Shown here: positions 34,278-43,813 of the stretch, piece after piece
Layout of the letters: every line of letters starts with the position of its first letter
Position numbering within the stretch: the first letter of the stretch is position 1
DNA from: Flintibacter muris
GTDB lineage: Bacteria > Bacillota > Clostridia > Oscillospirales > Oscillospiraceae
DNA: 64,000 nt
Direction: 5' to 3'
NCBI RefSeq assembly: GCF_943192995.1
Contig: NZ_CALPCP010000009.1
Coordinates: 62,001-126,000 of the forward strand
Notes under the pieces: model-generated
The model's database searches: none
What the model saw: the letters and a program-made list of their open reading frames with translations, nothing else
What the model was told of the DNA's origin: nothing
Made by a program: the position numbers and the translations under genes

Positions 34278-34576
34278 TGGCCGCCACTGCTTATGACATC
34301 ATCAAGCGCCCCATCATCACCGAGCAGTCTATGGAGCAGACCGAGATGAAGCGCTACACCTTTGAGGTTGCCAAAACCGCCAACAAGATTGAGATCGCCA
34401 AGGCGATTGAGGAGATCTTCGGCGTGAAGGTGGCCAAGGTGAACACCCTGAACATGCAGGGGAAGGAGAAGCGCATGGGTGCCCGTCCCGCCGGCCGTCG
34501 GCCCAGCTGGAAAAAGGCCATGGTCACCCTGACCGCCGACTCCAAGTCCATCGAGTTCTTCGAGGGTATGGTGTAA
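34277..34576 (+). CDS. rplW: 50S ribosomal protein L23
   Basis: A 99-residue protein at the tunnel exit where trigger factor and SRP dock. The family start [47 protein letters not shown] is clear. It overlaps rplD by 1 bp, indicating translational coupling, and lies 14 bp before rplB. Length and sequence are ordinary for the family. Confidence 0.97.
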   Translation: MAATAYDIIKRPIITEQSMEQTEMKRYTFEVAKTANKIEIAKAIEEIFGVKVAKVNTLNMQGKEKRMGARPAGRRPSWKKAMVTLTADSKSIEFFEGMV

Positions 34577-34590
34577 GGAGGAATTGAGAA

Positions 34591-35424
34591 ATGGCTATTA
34601 AGACTTATAAGCCCACAACCCCCTCCCGCCGTCACATGACTGTGTCTGCCTTCGAGGGGATCGACAAGAAGGCCAAGCCTGAGCGCGCCCTTACTGAGGT
34701 GCTGAAAAAGCACGCGGGCCGCAACAGCTACGGCCGCATCACCGTCCGCCACCACGGCGGCGGCAACAAGCAGAAGTACCGCATTATCGACTTCAAGCGG
34801 GACAAAGAGGGTCAGGCCAAGGTGATCAACCTCCAGTACGACCCCAACCGCTCCGCCAATATTGCCCTGATTGAGTATGAGGACGGCGAGCGCCGCTATA
34901 TTCTGGCCCCCAACGGCCTGAAGGCCGGCCACGTGATTATGACCGGCCCCGACGCCGACATTCTGCCCGGCAACTGCCTGCCTATCGCCAACATCCCCGT
35001 GGGCGAGATGATCCACAATATTGAGCTCTACCCCGGCAAGGGGGCTCAGCTGGTCCGTGCCGCCGGTGTGTCCGCCCAGTTGATGGCCAAGGAGAACGGC
35101 ATGGCCCAGGTCCGCCTCCCCTCCGGCGAGGTCCGTCTGGTCCGTGAAAACTGCAAGGCCACCATCGGCCAGGTGGGCAACACCGACCACGCCAACATCC
35201 AGATCGGCAAGGCCGGCCGCAAGCGCCACATGGGCTGGCGGCCCACCGTCCGCGGCTCCGTGATGAACCCCTGCGACCACCCCCACGGCGGCGGCGAGGG
35301 CAAGAGCCCTGTTGGCCGTCCCGGCCCTGTCACCCCCTGGGGCAAGCCCGCCCTGGGCTACAAGACCCGCAAGACGAAGAACCGCACCGACAAGTTCATC
35401 GTCAAGCGCCGCAACAGCAAATAA
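34591..35424 (+). CDS. rplB: 50S ribosomal protein L2
   Basis: A 277-residue rRNA-binding protein needed for subunit joining and peptidyl transfer. It opens [20 protein letters not shown] and closes with the highly conserved [38 protein letters not shown], which contains the peptidyl-transferase histidine. ATG 34591 follows AAGGAGGAA. rpsS begins 16 bp downstream. Confidence 0.98.
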   Translation: MAIKTYKPTTPSRRHMTVSAFEGIDKKAKPERALTEVLKKHAGRNSYGRITVRHHGGGNKQKYRIIDFKRDKEGQAKVINLQYDPNRSANIALIEYEDGERRYILAPNGLKAGHVIMTGPDADILPGNCLPIANIPVGEMIHNIELYPGKGAQLVRAAGVSAQLMAKENGMAQVRLPSGEVRLVRENCKATIGQVGNTDHANIQIGKAGRKRHMGWRPTVRGSVMNPCDHPHGGGEGKSPVGRPGPVTPWGKPALGYKTRKTKNRTDKFIVKRRNSK

Positions 35425-35440
35425 GGAGGGAGTGTAAAAG

Positions 35441-35713
35441 ATGAGCAGAAGCATTAAGAAAGGCCCCTTTTGCGCCCCTGAGCTGCTGAAGCGGGTTGAT
35501 GAGCTGAACAAGAAGAACGAGAAGAAGGTTCTGAAGACCTGGAGCCGCGCCTCCACCATCTTCCCCTCCTTCGTGGGACACACCTTTGCTGTACACGATG
35601 GCCGCAAGCACGTGCCCGTCTATGTCACCGAGGACATGGTGGGCCACAAGCTGGGCGAGTTCGTGCCCACCCGCACCTTCCGGGGCCACGCGGGCAGCAA
35701 GACTGGTAAGTAA
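35441..35713 (+). CDS. rpsS: 30S ribosomal protein S19
   Basis: A 90-residue small-subunit head protein that pairs with S13 near the P site. The sequence [73 protein letters not shown] is typical. It lies 16 bp after rplB and 15 bp before rplV, behind AAGGAGG. Confidence 0.98.
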   Translation: MSRSIKKGPFCAPELLKRVDELNKKNEKKVLKTWSRASTIFPSFVGHTFAVHDGRKHVPVYVTEDMVGHKLGEFVPTRTFRGHAGSKTGK

Positions 35714-35728
35714 GGAGGAGAGACGAAG

Positions 35729-36061
35729 ATGGAAGCAAAAGCGAATCTGAAATATCTGCGGATCTCTCCCCGTAAGGTGAAGATCGTCCTGGACCTGATC
35801 CGGGGCAAGGATGTGGGCACCGCCACCGCCATCCTGATGCAGACCCCCAAGGCCGCCTCTGAGCCCGTGCTCAAGCTGCTGAAGAGCGCCGCCGCCAATG
35901 CGGAGAACAACCACCAGATGGACCCTGAGAAGCTGTACGTGTCCGCCTGCTACGCCAACCCCGGCCCCATCATCAAGCGCATCATGCCCCGGGCCCAGGG
36001 CCGCGCCTATCGGATTAACAAGCGTACCTCTCACGTCACCATCGCCGTGAGCGAGCGCTAA
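35729..36061 (+). CDS. rplV: 50S ribosomal protein L22
   Basis: A 110-residue protein whose hairpin lines the exit tunnel and affects macrolide sensitivity. Visible features are [30 protein letters not shown] at the start and [23 protein letters not shown] at the end, including the tunnel hairpin. It is 15 bp from both neighbours with a strong ribosome binding site. Confidence 0.97.
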   Translation: MEAKANLKYLRISPRKVKIVLDLIRGKDVGTATAILMQTPKAASEPVLKLLKSAAANAENNHQMDPEKLYVSACYANPGPIIKRIMPRAQGRAYRINKRTSHVTIAVSER

Positions 36062-36076
36062 GGGAGGAGGAACAGT

Positions 36077-36940
36077 ATGGGACAGAAAGTGAATCCCCAC
36101 GGCCTGCGCGTGGGTGTGATTAAGGATTGGGACTCCCGCTGGTATGCCCGCAACGAGTTGGTGGGCGATCTGCTGGTGGAGGACCAGAAGATCCGCAAGT
36201 ACCTGAAAAAGACCCTCTACGGCGCCGGTATCCCCAAGATCGAGATCGAGCGGGACAACAACGCCAAGGTCCGCATCTACCTGCACTGCGCCCGTCCCGG
36301 CGTGGTCATCGGCAAGGGCGGCGAGGACATCAAGAAGATTGAGGCCCAGCTGGTCAAGCTCACCGGCAAGGCCGTTGACCTGAAGATCGTGGAGGTCCGG
36401 GACGTGGACACCAACGCTCAGCTGGTGGCCGAGAATATCGCTCAGCAGCTGGAGAAGCGCATCGCTTTCCGCCGGGCTATGAAGAACGCCATGGGCCGGG
36501 CCATGCGGGCCGGTGCCAAGGGCATCAAGACCTCCTGCTCCGGCCGTCTGGGCGGCGCCGAGATCGCCCGCACCGAGCACTATCACGACGGCACCATCCC
36601 CCTGCAGACCCTCCGCGCCGACATTGATTACGGCTTTGCCGAGGCTGCCACCACCTATGGCCGCATTGGCATCAAGGTGTGGATCTACAAGGGAGAGGTG
36701 CTGACCCAGGCCCTGCGCACCACCCCCCGTACCCTGGACACCAGCAAGCCCTATCAGGAGCGCCGTGACCGGCCCCGCCGCCGGGATGACCGCCGGGGCG
36801 GCTTCAACCGTGACCGCCAGGGCGGCGGCTTTAACCGCGACCGCGGGCCCCGTCCCGCCGGCCAGGGCTTTAACAACAACCGCGGCCCCCGTCCTGCGGG
36901 CCCCGCTAACACCACCCCGAAGGAAGGAGGCGCTCAGTAA
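36077..36940 (+). CDS. rpsC: 30S ribosomal protein S3 with an RG-rich tail
   Basis: A 287-residue protein forming the mRNA entry channel and its helicase. The N-terminal KH domain ([17 protein letters not shown]) and C-terminal S3 domain ([32 protein letters not shown]) are complete by residue ~215. The remaining ~70 residues are a low-complexity extension with duplicated GFNRDR and RGPRPAG units. Many Clostridia have S3 tails, but this one is long and repeat-like. Its stop overlaps rplP by 1 bp. Confidence 0.97.
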   Translation: MGQKVNPHGLRVGVIKDWDSRWYARNELVGDLLVEDQKIRKYLKKTLYGAGIPKIEIERDNNAKVRIYLHCARPGVVIGKGGEDIKKIEAQLVKLTGKAVDLKIVEVRDVDTNAQLVAENIAQQLEKRIAFRRAMKNAMGRAMRAGAKGIKTSCSGRLGGAEIARTEHYHDGTIPLQTLRADIDYGFAEAATTYGRIGIKVWIYKGEVLTQALRTTPRTLDTSKPYQERRDRPRRRDDRRGGFNRDRQGGGFNRDRGPRPAGQGFNNNRGPRPAGPANTTPKEGGAQ

Positions 36941-37371
36941 TGCTGCTCCCTAAGCGCGTAAAATACCGCCGTGTGCATCGCGGCCGTTTGAAGGGCAAGG
37001 CCAGCCGGGGCAACTTTGTCAGCTACGGCGAGTACGGCCTGCAGGCCACTGAGCCCGCATGGATTACCAGCAACCAGATCGAGGCGGCCCGTATCGCCAT
37101 GACCCGCTACACCAAGCGCGGCGGCAAGGTCTGGATCAAGATTTTCCCTGACAAGCCCGTCACTGAGAAGCCCGCCGAGACCCGTATGGGTTCCGGTAAG
37201 GGCTCCCCCGAGTACTGGGTGGCCGTGGTCAAGCCCGGCCGGGTCATGTTCGAAATCGCCGGCGTCTCTGATGAGATTGCCCGTGAGGCCCTGCGCCTGG
37301 CCAGCCACAAGCTGCCCGTCAAGTGCAAGATCGTCAAGCGCGAGGAGACTGAGAAGGGTGGTGAAGCGTAA
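36940..37371 (+). CDS. rplP: 50S ribosomal protein L16
   Basis: A 143-residue large-subunit protein near the A-site tRNA. The family start [36 protein letters not shown] and the segment [46 protein letters not shown] are intact. It overlaps rpsC and rpmC by 1 bp each, so the three are translationally coupled. Confidence 0.98.
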   Translation: MLLPKRVKYRRVHRGRLKGKASRGNFVSYGEYGLQATEPAWITSNQIEAARIAMTRYTKRGGKVWIKIFPDKPVTEKPAETRMGSGKGSPEYWVAVVKPGRVMFEIAGVSDEIAREALRLASHKLPVKCKIVKREETEKGGEA

Positions 37372-37568
37372 TGCAGGCTAAGGAAGTTCGTAAAATGTCC
37401 GCTGCGGAGCTGGAGACCAAGCTGGTGGACCTGAAAAAGGACCTGTTCAACCTCCGCCTCCAGCACGCCACCAACCAGCTGGACAATCCCCTGCGCATCG
37501 CTGAAGTGAAGAAGGATATCGCCCGGGTCAAGACCATCATCCGCGAGCAGCAGCTCGCAGGCCGCTAA
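37371..37568 (+). CDS. rpmC: 50S ribosomal protein L29
   Basis: A 65-residue helical protein at the tunnel exit, contacting L23. It shows the family pattern [54 protein letters not shown] 37371 overlaps the rplP stop; rpsQ starts 15 bp downstream. Confidence 0.97.
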   Translation: MQAKEVRKMSAAELETKLVDLKKDLFNLRLQHATNQLDNPLRIAEVKKDIARVKTIIREQQLAGR

Positions 37569-37583
37569 GAGGAGGAATAGAAG

Positions 37584-37844
37584 ATGGAAAACAGAACTTC
37601 TTCCCGTAAGACCAGAGTCGGCCTGGTGGTTTCGGATAAGATGGATAAGACCGTTGTGGTCGCCATCGCCGACCGCGTGGCCCATCCTCTGTACAAGAAG
37701 ATTGTAAAGAGAACCTATAAGCTGAAGGCTCATGATGAGAACAACCAGTGCGGCGTGGGTGACCGCGTCAAGGTCATGGAGACCCGCCCCCTGTCCAAGG
37801 ACAAGCGGTGGCGCGTGGTTGAGATCATTGAGAAGGCGAAATAA
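37584..37844 (+). CDS. rpsQ: 30S ribosomal protein S17
   Basis: An 86-residue primary 16S rRNA-binding protein with an OB fold. It contains [71 protein letters not shown], the normal S17 core. It lies 15 bp from both rpmC and rplN with AGAGGAGGA as ribosome binding site. Confidence 0.98.
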   Translation: MENRTSSRKTRVGLVVSDKMDKTVVVAIADRVAHPLYKKIVKRTYKLKAHDENNQCGVGDRVKVMETRPLSKDKRWRVVEIIEKAK

Positions 37845-37859
37845 GGAGGTGTCGGCAGC

Positions 37860-38228
37860 ATGATTCAGCAGGAAACTTATTTGAAGGTGGCCGACAACAC
37901 CGGCGCCAAGGAGATCAAGACCATCCTGGTGCTGGGCGGCTCCAGGCGGAAGTTCGGCAACATTGGCGACGTGATCGTGGCCTCTGTCCGCAAGGCTCAG
38001 CCCGGCGGCACCGTGAAGAAGGGCGAGGTGGTCAAGGCCGTTATCGTCCGTTCCTCCAAGGGCGTGCGCCGTCCCGACGGCTCCTACGTCCGGTTTGACG
38101 ACAACGCCGCTGTGCTCATCCGCGACGACAAGAACCCCCGCGGCACCCGTATCTTTGGCCCAGTGGCCCGTGAGCTGCGCGACAAGGACTATATGAAGAT
38201 CCTGTCCCTGGCTCCCGAAGTGCTGTAA
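37860..38228 (+). CDS. rplN: 50S ribosomal protein L14
   Basis: A 122-residue protein at the subunit interface, contacting L19 and the RsfS silencing factor. It begins [46 protein letters not shown] and ends [25 protein letters not shown], complete and normal in length. Spacing is 15 bp before and 13 bp after. Confidence 0.98.
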   Translation: MIQQETYLKVADNTGAKEIKTILVLGGSRRKFGNIGDVIVASVRKAQPGGTVKKGEVVKAVIVRSSKGVRRPDGSYVRFDDNAAVLIRDDKNPRGTRIFGPVARELRDKDYMKILSLAPEVL

Positions 38229-38241
38229 GGGAGGGTAAGCT

Positions 38242-38559
38242 ATGAACAAACTGAGTATCAAGAGCGGCGACACCGTCGTCGTCCTGTCCGGCAAGGACAA
38301 GGGCAAGCAGGGCAAGGTTATGTCCGTTATGCCTGACGCCGGCAAGGTGGTTGTGGAGAAGGTCAATATGGTCTCCCGCCACACCAGGCCCCGCCAGCAG
38401 GGCGAGCAGGGCGGCATCCTCCAGAAGGAGGCCCCCATCTACGCCTGCAAGGTGCAGCGCGTCTGCCCCAAGTGCAATAAGCCCACCCGGCCCGCCCACA
38501 AGCTGCTGGCCGGCGGTAAGAAGGTCCGCGTCTGCAAAAAGTGCGGCGCCGAGATTTAA
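38242..38559 (+). CDS. rplX: 50S ribosomal protein L24
   Basis: A 105-residue assembly-initiating protein. The KOW motif [37 protein letters not shown] is followed by a C-terminal pair VCPKCNKPT and VCKKCGAEI. The four Cys could bind zinc, a variant seen in many but not all bacterial L24. rplE starts 20 bp downstream. Confidence 0.97.
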   Translation: MNKLSIKSGDTVVVLSGKDKGKQGKVMSVMPDAGKVVVEKVNMVSRHTRPRQQGEQGGILQKEAPIYACKVQRVCPKCNKPTRPAHKLLAGGKKVRVCKKCGAEI

Positions 38560-38579
38560 GAGAGGAGGAGTGAATCGAA

Positions 38580-39140
38580 ATGGCAGAGGAAAAGAAAGTG
38601 CCTAACCTGAAAAAGCTGTATCAGGACGAGGTCGCTCCTGCTCTGATGCAGAAGTTCGGCTACAAGTCCACCATGCAGATCCCCCGCCTGGAGAAGATCG
38701 TGGTCAACGTCGGCTGCAGCGAGGCCCGGGAGAACGCCAAGGTGCTGGACGCCGTGGTCAACGACCTGACCACCATCACCGGCCAGAAGGCTGTGATCAC
38801 CAAGGCCAAGAAGTCCGTGGCTAACTTTAAGCTGCGTGAGGGCATGCCCATTGGCGCCAAGGTCACCCTGCGGGGTAACAAGATGTGGGAGTTCCTGGAC
38901 CGCCTGTTCAACGTGGCCCTGCCCCGCGTCCGTGACTTCCGGGGCATCTCCGCCGACGCCTTTGACGGCCGCGGCAACTACGCCCTGGGCGTGAAGGAGC
39001 AGCTGATCTTCCCCGAGATCGAGTATGACAAGATCGACAAGATCCGCGGCATGGACATTGTGGTGGTTACCACCGCCCAGACGGACGAGGAGGCCCGTGA
39101 GCTGCTGAAGCTGGTGGGCGCTCCCTTCGCCGGCCGCTAA
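38580..39140 (+). CDS. rplE: 50S ribosomal protein L5
   Basis: A 186-residue 5S-rRNA-binding protein of the central protuberance. Motifs include [59 protein letters not shown] and [34 protein letters not shown] 38580 follows AGAGGAGGAG. It is 14 bp before rpsN. In E. coli the S8 repressor acts at this gene; here rpsH has a separate leader. Confidence 0.98.
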   Translation: MAEEKKVPNLKKLYQDEVAPALMQKFGYKSTMQIPRLEKIVVNVGCSEARENAKVLDAVVNDLTTITGQKAVITKAKKSVANFKLREGMPIGAKVTLRGNKMWEFLDRLFNVALPRVRDFRGISADAFDGRGNYALGVKEQLIFPEIEYDKIDKIRGMDIVVVTTAQTDEEARELLKLVGAPFAGR

Positions 39141-39154
39141 GAGGAGGAAGAATT

Positions 39155-39340
39155 ATGGCTAAGAAATCTATGATCCTGAAGCAGCAGAAGGAGCCCAAGT
39201 TCTCCTCCCGCCGCTATAACCGCTGCAAGCTGTGCGGCCGCCCCCACGCCTACCTCCGGGACTATGGCATTTGCCGTATCTGCTTCCGTGAGCTGGCCTA
39301 CAAGGGTCAGATTCCCGGCGTGCGCAAGGCTTCCTGGTAA
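39155..39340 (+). CDS. rpsN: 30S ribosomal protein S14, zinc-binding type
   Basis: A 61-residue S14 of the short type Z. The zinc ligands are Cys24 and Cys27 (CKLCG) with Cys40 and Cys43 (CRICF). It ends [11 protein letters not shown] as usual. ATG 39155 follows AAGAGGAGGAAG. After this gene the operon is interrupted by a 555-bp non-coding stretch before rpsH. Confidence 0.98.
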   Translation: MAKKSMILKQQKEPKFSSRRYNRCKLCGRPHAYLRDYGICRICFRELAYKGQIPGVRKASW

Positions 39341-39352
39341 AAAAGAGTGTTT

Positions 39353-39392
39353 TGTGTCCGGAACGGTGCCGAAAAAGTGCCGTTCCGGCACA
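39353..39392 (+). terminator. Strong hairpin after rpsN
   Basis: CCGGAACGG and CCGTTCCGG form a perfect 9-bp stem, extended by TGTG/CACA outside one mismatch. There is no T-tract, so it may slow or process the transcript rather than end it. Confidence 0.5.
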
Positions 39393-39431
39393 TCTCTATC
39401 CACGCCTTCGTGTGTTCGCGCGAAAAAATCC

Positions 39432-39460
39432 TTGCAAATCTGATTTTTCAGGAGTATAAT
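39432..39460 (+). promoter_or_regulatory. Internal promoter upstream of rpsH
   Basis: TTGCAA (39432-39437), a 17-nt spacer and TATAAT (39455-39460). The -10 is perfect and the spacing ideal. It would start a second transcription unit covering rpsH to rplQ, with a leader of about 430 nt. Confidence 0.7.
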
Positions 39461-39589
39461 CAGTCGTTGTGTCCAGTTGACACAGCAAAAATGCTCCACA
39501 CGCAGCCGTGCGTTTTCGCCTGCATCCCATGTAAACTCCAGGAGACTGCTGGAAAGTGATATGGCTGCGGGAATTTGTGCCTGTGCCAA

Positions 39590-39673
39590 GCAGGGCGCGA
39601 CCACCCGGCGCGCCGTTTTCTTCGGCTTTGTGATCCAGGCAGACAGCGGGCCGCCGAGGTCGTCGGCCCCTAG
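39590..39673. repeat. Class B repeat in the rpsN-rpsH gap
   Basis: The left arm GCAGGGCGCGACCACCCGGC and the right arm CCGAGGTCGTCGGCCCCTAG follow the class B pattern. It is the second of three copies within the ribosomal superoperon. Confidence 0.65.
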
Positions 39674-39739
39674 AAAAGCTTTCCATAGCGGACCAGGATT
39701 GGTCAAACCCGCCCCTGGGCGGTTTTGATAGGAGGGACC

Positions 39740-39872
39740 CGGACCCAACGTGTACAGGCCCTGGGGAACCTCAAAAAATGTACCTGCCCCAACCAGGTAC
39801 GAAGGCGGTCAACAGGTCGCAGGAAGGACCTAACCTGCGATACCTTGCCGTCTATACCGGCTAAAACCGGTA
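39740..39872 (+). ncRNA. Hairpin-rich rpsH leader RNA (candidate)
   Basis: Three stems are readable in order: GTACCTG/CAGGTAC (39780-39786 with 39794-39800), CGCAGG/CCTGCG (39818-39823 with 39834-39839) and TACCGG/CCGGTA (39855-39860 with 39867-39872). AGGTC/GACCT offers an alternative pairing with the second. The rpsH ribosome binding site AGGAGGT follows directly. Autoregulation by S8 is a reasonable but unproven idea. Confidence 0.5.
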
Positions 39873-39895
39873 ATCTTTATAGGAGGTAAACACGC

Positions 39896-40294
39896 ATGCA
39901 AATCACCGACCCTATCGCGGATATGCTGACCCGCATCCGCAACGCGAACAACGCCAAGCATGACACTGTTGATGTGCCCGCGTCCAACATGAAAAAGTCT
40001 ATCGCGCAGATCCTGCTGGACGAGGGGTATATCAAGAACTTCCAGCTCATCGACGACGGTACCCAGGGCGTCATCCGCATTGCCCTGAAGTACAACGCCG
40101 GCAAGGAGAAGGTCATCTCCGGCCTGAAGCGGGTGTCCAAGCCCGGCCTCCGGGTGTACGCCGGCGCCGACGAGCTGCCCAAGGTCCTGCGGGGCCTGGG
40201 TATCGCCATTGTTTCCACGTCCAAGGGCGTCATGACCGACAAGAAGGCCCGCGAGGCCCATGTCGGCGGTGAAGTCCTGGCATTTGTCTGGTAA
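39896..40294 (+). CDS. rpsH: 30S ribosomal protein S8
   Basis: A 132-residue primary 16S rRNA-binding protein. The start [46 protein letters not shown] and the end [33 protein letters not shown] are characteristic. ATG 39896 follows AGGAGGTAAAC. It heads a separate block of spc genes behind its own promoter and a long leader. In E. coli S8 represses the spc operon. Confidence 0.98.
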   Translation: MQITDPIADMLTRIRNANNAKHDTVDVPASNMKKSIAQILLDEGYIKNFQLIDDGTQGVIRIALKYNAGKEKVISGLKRVSKPGLRVYAGADELPKVLRGLGIAIVSTSKGVMTDKKAREAHVGGEVLAFVW

Positions 40295-40309
40295 GGAGGG
40301 TTATAGGAT

Positions 40310-40855
40310 ATGTCCAGAATTGGTAGAGCTCCTATCGCCATTCCCGCCGGAGTGGAGATCAAGGTAGAGGACAACAACGTTGTCACTGTCAAGGGCCCCA
40401 AGGGCACCCTGACACAGCAGTTCAACCCCAATATGGCCATTGCCGTTGAGGGTGCTGAGCTGAAGGTCACCCGTCCCAACGACGCCAAGGAGAACCGGGC
40501 CCTCCACGGCCTGACCCGCACTCTCATCCACAACATGGTGGTGGGTGTGACTGACGGCTACAAGAAGGAGCTGGACGTCAACGGCGTGGGCTACCGTGTG
40601 GCCAAGGAAGGCAACAAGCTGGTTATGAACCTGGGTTATTCTCACCAGGTGACCATGGAGGAGAACGAGGACATCTCTATTGAGGTCCCCTCCCCCAACA
40701 AGATCATCATCCACGGCTGCGACAAGCAGAAGGTGGGCCAGTTTGCCGCCGAAGTGAGAGAAAAGCGTCCCCCCGAACCCTACAAGGGCAAGGGAATCAA
40801 GTATACTGACGAGGTCATCCGCCGCAAGGCTGGTAAGACCGGCGCCAAGAAGTAA
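40310..40855 (+). CDS. rplF: 50S ribosomal protein L6
   Basis: A 181-residue large-subunit protein near the factor-binding site. It begins [37 protein letters not shown] and ends with [29 protein letters not shown], the conserved L6 signature. ATG 40310 lies 15 bp after rpsH behind AAGGAGG. Confidence 0.98.
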   Translation: MSRIGRAPIAIPAGVEIKVEDNNVVTVKGPKGTLTQQFNPNMAIAVEGAELKVTRPNDAKENRALHGLTRTLIHNMVVGVTDGYKKELDVNGVGYRVAKEGNKLVMNLGYSHQVTMEENEDISIEVPSPNKIIIHGCDKQKVGQFAAEVREKRPPEPYKGKGIKYTDEVIRRKAGKTGAKK

Positions 40856-40873
40856 TAAGGAGGTGTGCCACTT

Positions 40874-41233
40874 ATGATCAACAGACCCGATACCCGCTCC
40901 CAGCGCATCAAGCGCCACAAGCGCGTGCGTGCTAAGATTTCCGGCACGCCCGAGCGTCCCCGTCTGTGCGTCTTCCGCAGCGAGACCAACATCTACGCCC
41001 AGGTCATTGACGACGTGAACGGCGTCACTTTGGTCTCCGCGTCTTCCCTGGAGAAGGACTTTGCCTGTGAGGGCACCAAGTCCGACGCCGCCAAGCAGGT
41101 GGGCGTCAACGTGGCTGAGCGCGCCAAGGCCAAGGGCATTGACACTGTGGTCTTTGACCGCGGCGGCTATGTCTACCACGGCCGCGTGAAGGCTCTGGCC
41201 GAGGGCGCCCGCGAGGGCGGCCTGCAATTCTAA
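40874..41233 (+). CDS. rplR: 50S ribosomal protein L18
   Basis: A 119-residue 5S-rRNA-binding protein. It contains [40 protein letters not shown] and the C-terminal [26 protein letters not shown]. The ATG at 40874 is preferred over an in-frame GTG three codons upstream because AAGGAGG lies 10 bp before it. rpsE starts 17 bp downstream. Confidence 0.97.
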   Translation: MINRPDTRSQRIKRHKRVRAKISGTPERPRLCVFRSETNIYAQVIDDVNGVTLVSASSLEKDFACEGTKSDAAKQVGVNVAERAKAKGIDTVVFDRGGYVYHGRVKALAEGAREGGLQF

Positions 41234-41250
41234 GGGAGGAGGAAAAACAA

Positions 41251-41751
41251 ATGGCTAGATTTGAGAGAGAGCCCAGCGAATTTGTTGAAAAGCTGGTCTA
41301 TCTGAACCGCGTATCCAAAACCGTTAAGGGCGGCCGTGTGGCCAAGTTCTCCGCCCTGATGGTCGTGGGCGACGAGAAGGGCCGCGTGGGCTTTGGCCTG
41401 GGCAAGGCCGCCGAGGTGCCCGAGGCCATCCGCAAGGGCATTGAGGATGCCAAGAAGAACATGATTAACGTGTCCCTGTCCGGCACCACCATCCCCCACG
41501 AGGTGATTGGTGAGTTCGGCGCCGGCCGCGTGCTGATGAAGCCCGCTGCCCCCGGTACCGGCGTGATCGCCGGCGGCCCCGTCCGCGCCGTGATGGAAGC
41601 CATCGGTATCAAGGACATCCGTACCAAGTGCCTGCGCTCCAACAATCCGCAGAACGTGGTCTCCGCCACCTTCCAGGGCCTGAAGTCCCTGCGCACCCCC
41701 GAGGAAGTGGCCCGCGTCCGCGGCAAGAGCGTGGAAGAGATCTTGGGTTAA
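41251..41751 (+). CDS. rpsE: 30S ribosomal protein S5
   Basis: A 166-residue decoding-fidelity protein. The S5 RNA-binding motif [53 protein letters not shown] is complete, followed by [36 protein letters not shown]. It lies between rplR and rpmD with normal spacing. Confidence 0.98.
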   Translation: MARFEREPSEFVEKLVYLNRVSKTVKGGRVAKFSALMVVGDEKGRVGFGLGKAAEVPEAIRKGIEDAKKNMINVSLSGTTIPHEVIGEFGAGRVLMKPAAPGTGVIAGGPVRAVMEAIGIKDIRTKCLRSNNPQNVVSATFQGLKSLRTPEEVARVRGKSVEEILG

Positions 41752-41763
41752 GGAGGGGCAAAA

Positions 41764-41946
41764 ATGGCTAATCTGAACATTAAGCTGGTCAAGAGCCTGA
41801 ACGGCCGTATCGCCAAGCACAAGGCGACCGCCGAGGCCCTGGGCCTCCGCAAGATCGGCGACACCACCGTGCAGCCCGATAACGAGGCCACCCGCGGCAA
41901 GATCGCCCACATCGGCTACCTGCTCCAGGTGTCCGAGGAAAACTAA
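41764..41946 (+). CDS. rpmD: 50S ribosomal protein L30
   Basis: A 60-residue protein, the bacterial short form. It contains [53 protein letters not shown], the normal ferredoxin-like L30 core. ATG 41764 follows AAGGAGGGG, 12 bp after rpsE. Confidence 0.97.
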   Translation: MANLNIKLVKSLNGRIAKHKATAEALGLRKIGDTTVQPDNEATRGKIAHIGYLLQVSEEN

Positions 41947-41963
41947 CGAGGAGGCGCAACGAC

Positions 41964-42404
41964 ATGAATCTGCATGAACTTTCTCCCGCCCCCGGCTCCA
42001 ACACCAAGGCCTACCGCAAGGGCCGGGGTGCCGGGTCCGGCAACGGCAAGACCGCCGGCCGGGGCCACAAGGGCCAGTGGGCCCGCAGCGGCGGCGGCGT
42101 CCGCGTGGGATTTGAAGGCGGCCAGATGCCTCTGGCCCGCCGCCTGCCCAAGCGGGGCTTCCACAACATCTTTGCCAAGCCCCTGGAGGCCATCAACGTC
42201 TCCGCCCTGGACCGCTTTGAGGACGGCGCCACGGTGGATGTGGATATGCTGCGGGCGAAGGGTATCCTGACCAAGTGCCAGTACGGCGTCAAGATCCTGG
42301 GCAACGGCGAGATCAACAAGAAACTGATTGTAAAGGCTTCCGCTTTCTCCGCCTCCGCCAAGGAAAAAATTGTGGCTGCCGGCGGTAAGTGGGAGGTGGT
42401 CTGA
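41964..42404 (+). CDS. rplO: 50S ribosomal protein L15
   Basis: A 146-residue assembly protein. The N-terminal [68 protein letters not shown] is diagnostic, with a basic glycine-rich extension penetrating rRNA. secY begins 2 bp after its stop, so translation is likely coupled. Confidence 0.98.
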   Translation: MNLHELSPAPGSNTKAYRKGRGAGSGNGKTAGRGHKGQWARSGGGVRVGFEGGQMPLARRLPKRGFHNIFAKPLEAINVSALDRFEDGATVDVDMLRAKGILTKCQYGVKILGNGEINKKLIVKASAFSASAKEKIVAAGGKWEVV

Positions 42405-42406
42405 CC

Positions 42407-43801
42407 ATGATTCAGACCATCCGCAACGCCTGGCGGGTGCCTGAGCTGAAAAAGAAGATGCTGTTCACCATTATGGCGCTGCTTATCTTCCGCCTCGGCT
42501 CCGCCATCCCTGTGCCCTATATCGACTCTGCCTCCCTCCAGACCTATCTGGACAGCCAGAGCGGTACCATCCTGGGCCTGCTGAACGCCATGAGCGGCTC
42601 CGCCTTCTCTATGGCCACAGTATTTGCCCTGTCCATCCAGCCCTATATCAACAGCTCCATCATTATCCAGCTGCTGACCGTGGCCATCCCCGCACTGGAG
42701 CGCATGGCCCGTGACGGCGGCGAGGAGGGGCGCAAGAAGATTGCCTCCATCACCCGGTACACCACCGTGGCTATCGCCCTGCTCCAGGGCTTTGGCTACT
42801 ACAGTCTGGTCAACAGCTACGGCCTGGTCAACGGCGGCTCCCTGCCCGGCTTTTGGGTGGGTCTGGTGATTGTGCTGTCCTTCACCGCCGGCTCCGCCTT
42901 CCTGATGTGGCTGGGTGAGCAGATCACCGAGTTTGGTATCGGCAACGGTATTTCCATCATCCTGTTCGCAGGCATTGTCTCCCGCTTCCCCCGTATGTGC
43001 ATGGACTGCATCAGCGGCCTGCAGCGGTGGATCGCCGTGCAGGGCATGAGCGTGGAGTCCCTGATGGCTGAGAACGAGGGTATGACCGAGGAAGTGGCCC
43101 AGAGCTATATGGACGCCCTGCGTCAGGGCGCTCTGGCCCCTTGGATTATTGCCCTGATTGTTATAGGCATGCTGGCCCTGGTGGTCTTCATTGTCTATAT
43201 CAACAACGCTGAGCGCCGCATCCCGGTGCAGTACGCCAAGCGCGTTGTGGGCCGGAAGATGTATGGCGGCCAGTCCACCCACATCCCCATGAAGGTTAGC
43301 ATGGCCGGCGTTATGCCCATCATCTTCGCCCAGTCCATTGCCTCCCTGCCCGCCACCGTGGGTGCCTTTATGGGCGTTACTACAGAGAGCAAGGGCTTTG
43401 GCGGCTCCATGATGCGGGTGTTTGACACCAGCCGGCCCTTCTACAGCATCCTGTATTTCCTGCTCATTGTGGGCTTTAGCTATTTCTACTCCACCATGGC
43501 TTTCAACCCCATTGAGGTGGCCAACAACCTGAAGAAGAATGGCGGCTTTGTCCCCGGTTTGCGGCCCGGCAAGCCCACCATCGACTTCCTCATGCGCGTG
43601 CTGAACAAGATCACCATGTTCGGCGCTCTGTACCTGTCCGTGATTGCCATTGCCCCCATTATCACCGGCAATCTGGTGGGCTACAGCTCTCTGGCCATTG
43701 GCGGCACCTCTGTCATCATTGTGGTGGGCGTCGCCCTGGAGACCGTGAAACAGATGGAGGCCCAGATGCTTATGCGGCATTACAAGGGCTTCCTGGAGTA
43801 A
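42407..43801 (+). CDS. secY: Preprotein translocase channel subunit SecY
   Basis: A 464-residue membrane protein forming the Sec channel for exported and membrane proteins. Ten transmembrane helices are expected. Motifs include GSAIPVPYID, the plug region IGLLNAMSGSAF-like stretch, SIQPYINSSIIIQLLTVAIP, EFGIGNGISIILFAGIVSR, and the cytoplasmic ribosome loop AERRIPVQYAKRVVGRKMYGGQSTHIPMKV. The ATG at 42407 follows the rplO stop by 2 bp; GGGAGG at about 42391 supplies the ribosome binding site. adk follows after 12 bp. Confidence 0.97.
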   Translation: MIQTIRNAWRVPELKKKMLFTIMALLIFRLGSAIPVPYIDSASLQTYLDSQSGTILGLLNAMSGSAFSMATVFALSIQPYINSSIIIQLLTVAIPALERMARDGGEEGRKKIASITRYTTVAIALLQGFGYYSLVNSYGLVNGGSLPGFWVGLVIVLSFTAGSAFLMWLGEQITEFGIGNGISIILFAGIVSRFPRMCMDCISGLQRWIAVQGMSVESLMAENEGMTEEVAQSYMDALRQGALAPWIIALIVIGMLALVVFIVYINNAERRIPVQYAKRVVGRKMYGGQSTHIPMKVSMAGVMPIIFAQSIASLPATVGAFMGVTTESKGFGGSMMRVFDTSRPFYSILYFLLIVGFSYFYSTMAFNPIEVANNLKKNGGFVPGLRPGKPTIDFLMRVLNKITMFGALYLSVIAIAPIITGNLVGYSSLAIGGTSVIIVVGVALETVKQMEAQMLMRHYKGFLE

Positions 43802-43813
43802 GGAGAGACGGCT

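Larger units (their letters stand above)
39341..39895. other. 555-bp non-coding break inside the spc operon
   Basis: The usual rpsN-rpsH spacing is a few tens of bases. Here the gap contains, in order, a strong hairpin (39353-39392), a near-consensus promoter (39432-39460), a small hairpin TGTGTC/GACACA (39468-39484), a class B repeat (39590-39673) and a hairpin-rich leader (39740-39872) before the rpsH ribosome binding site. I see no protein gene. Confidence 0.7.

Noticed and set aside
34354-35607. Long minus-strand frame opposite rplW, rplB and rpsS
   Set aside because: Antisense to unmistakable ribosomal genes, with shadow-type composition.
39396-39728. Frames of 70-96 codons in the rpsN-rpsH gap, both strands
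   Set aside because: They cross the internal promoter and the repeat, have no ribosome binding sites and no similarity I can recognise.
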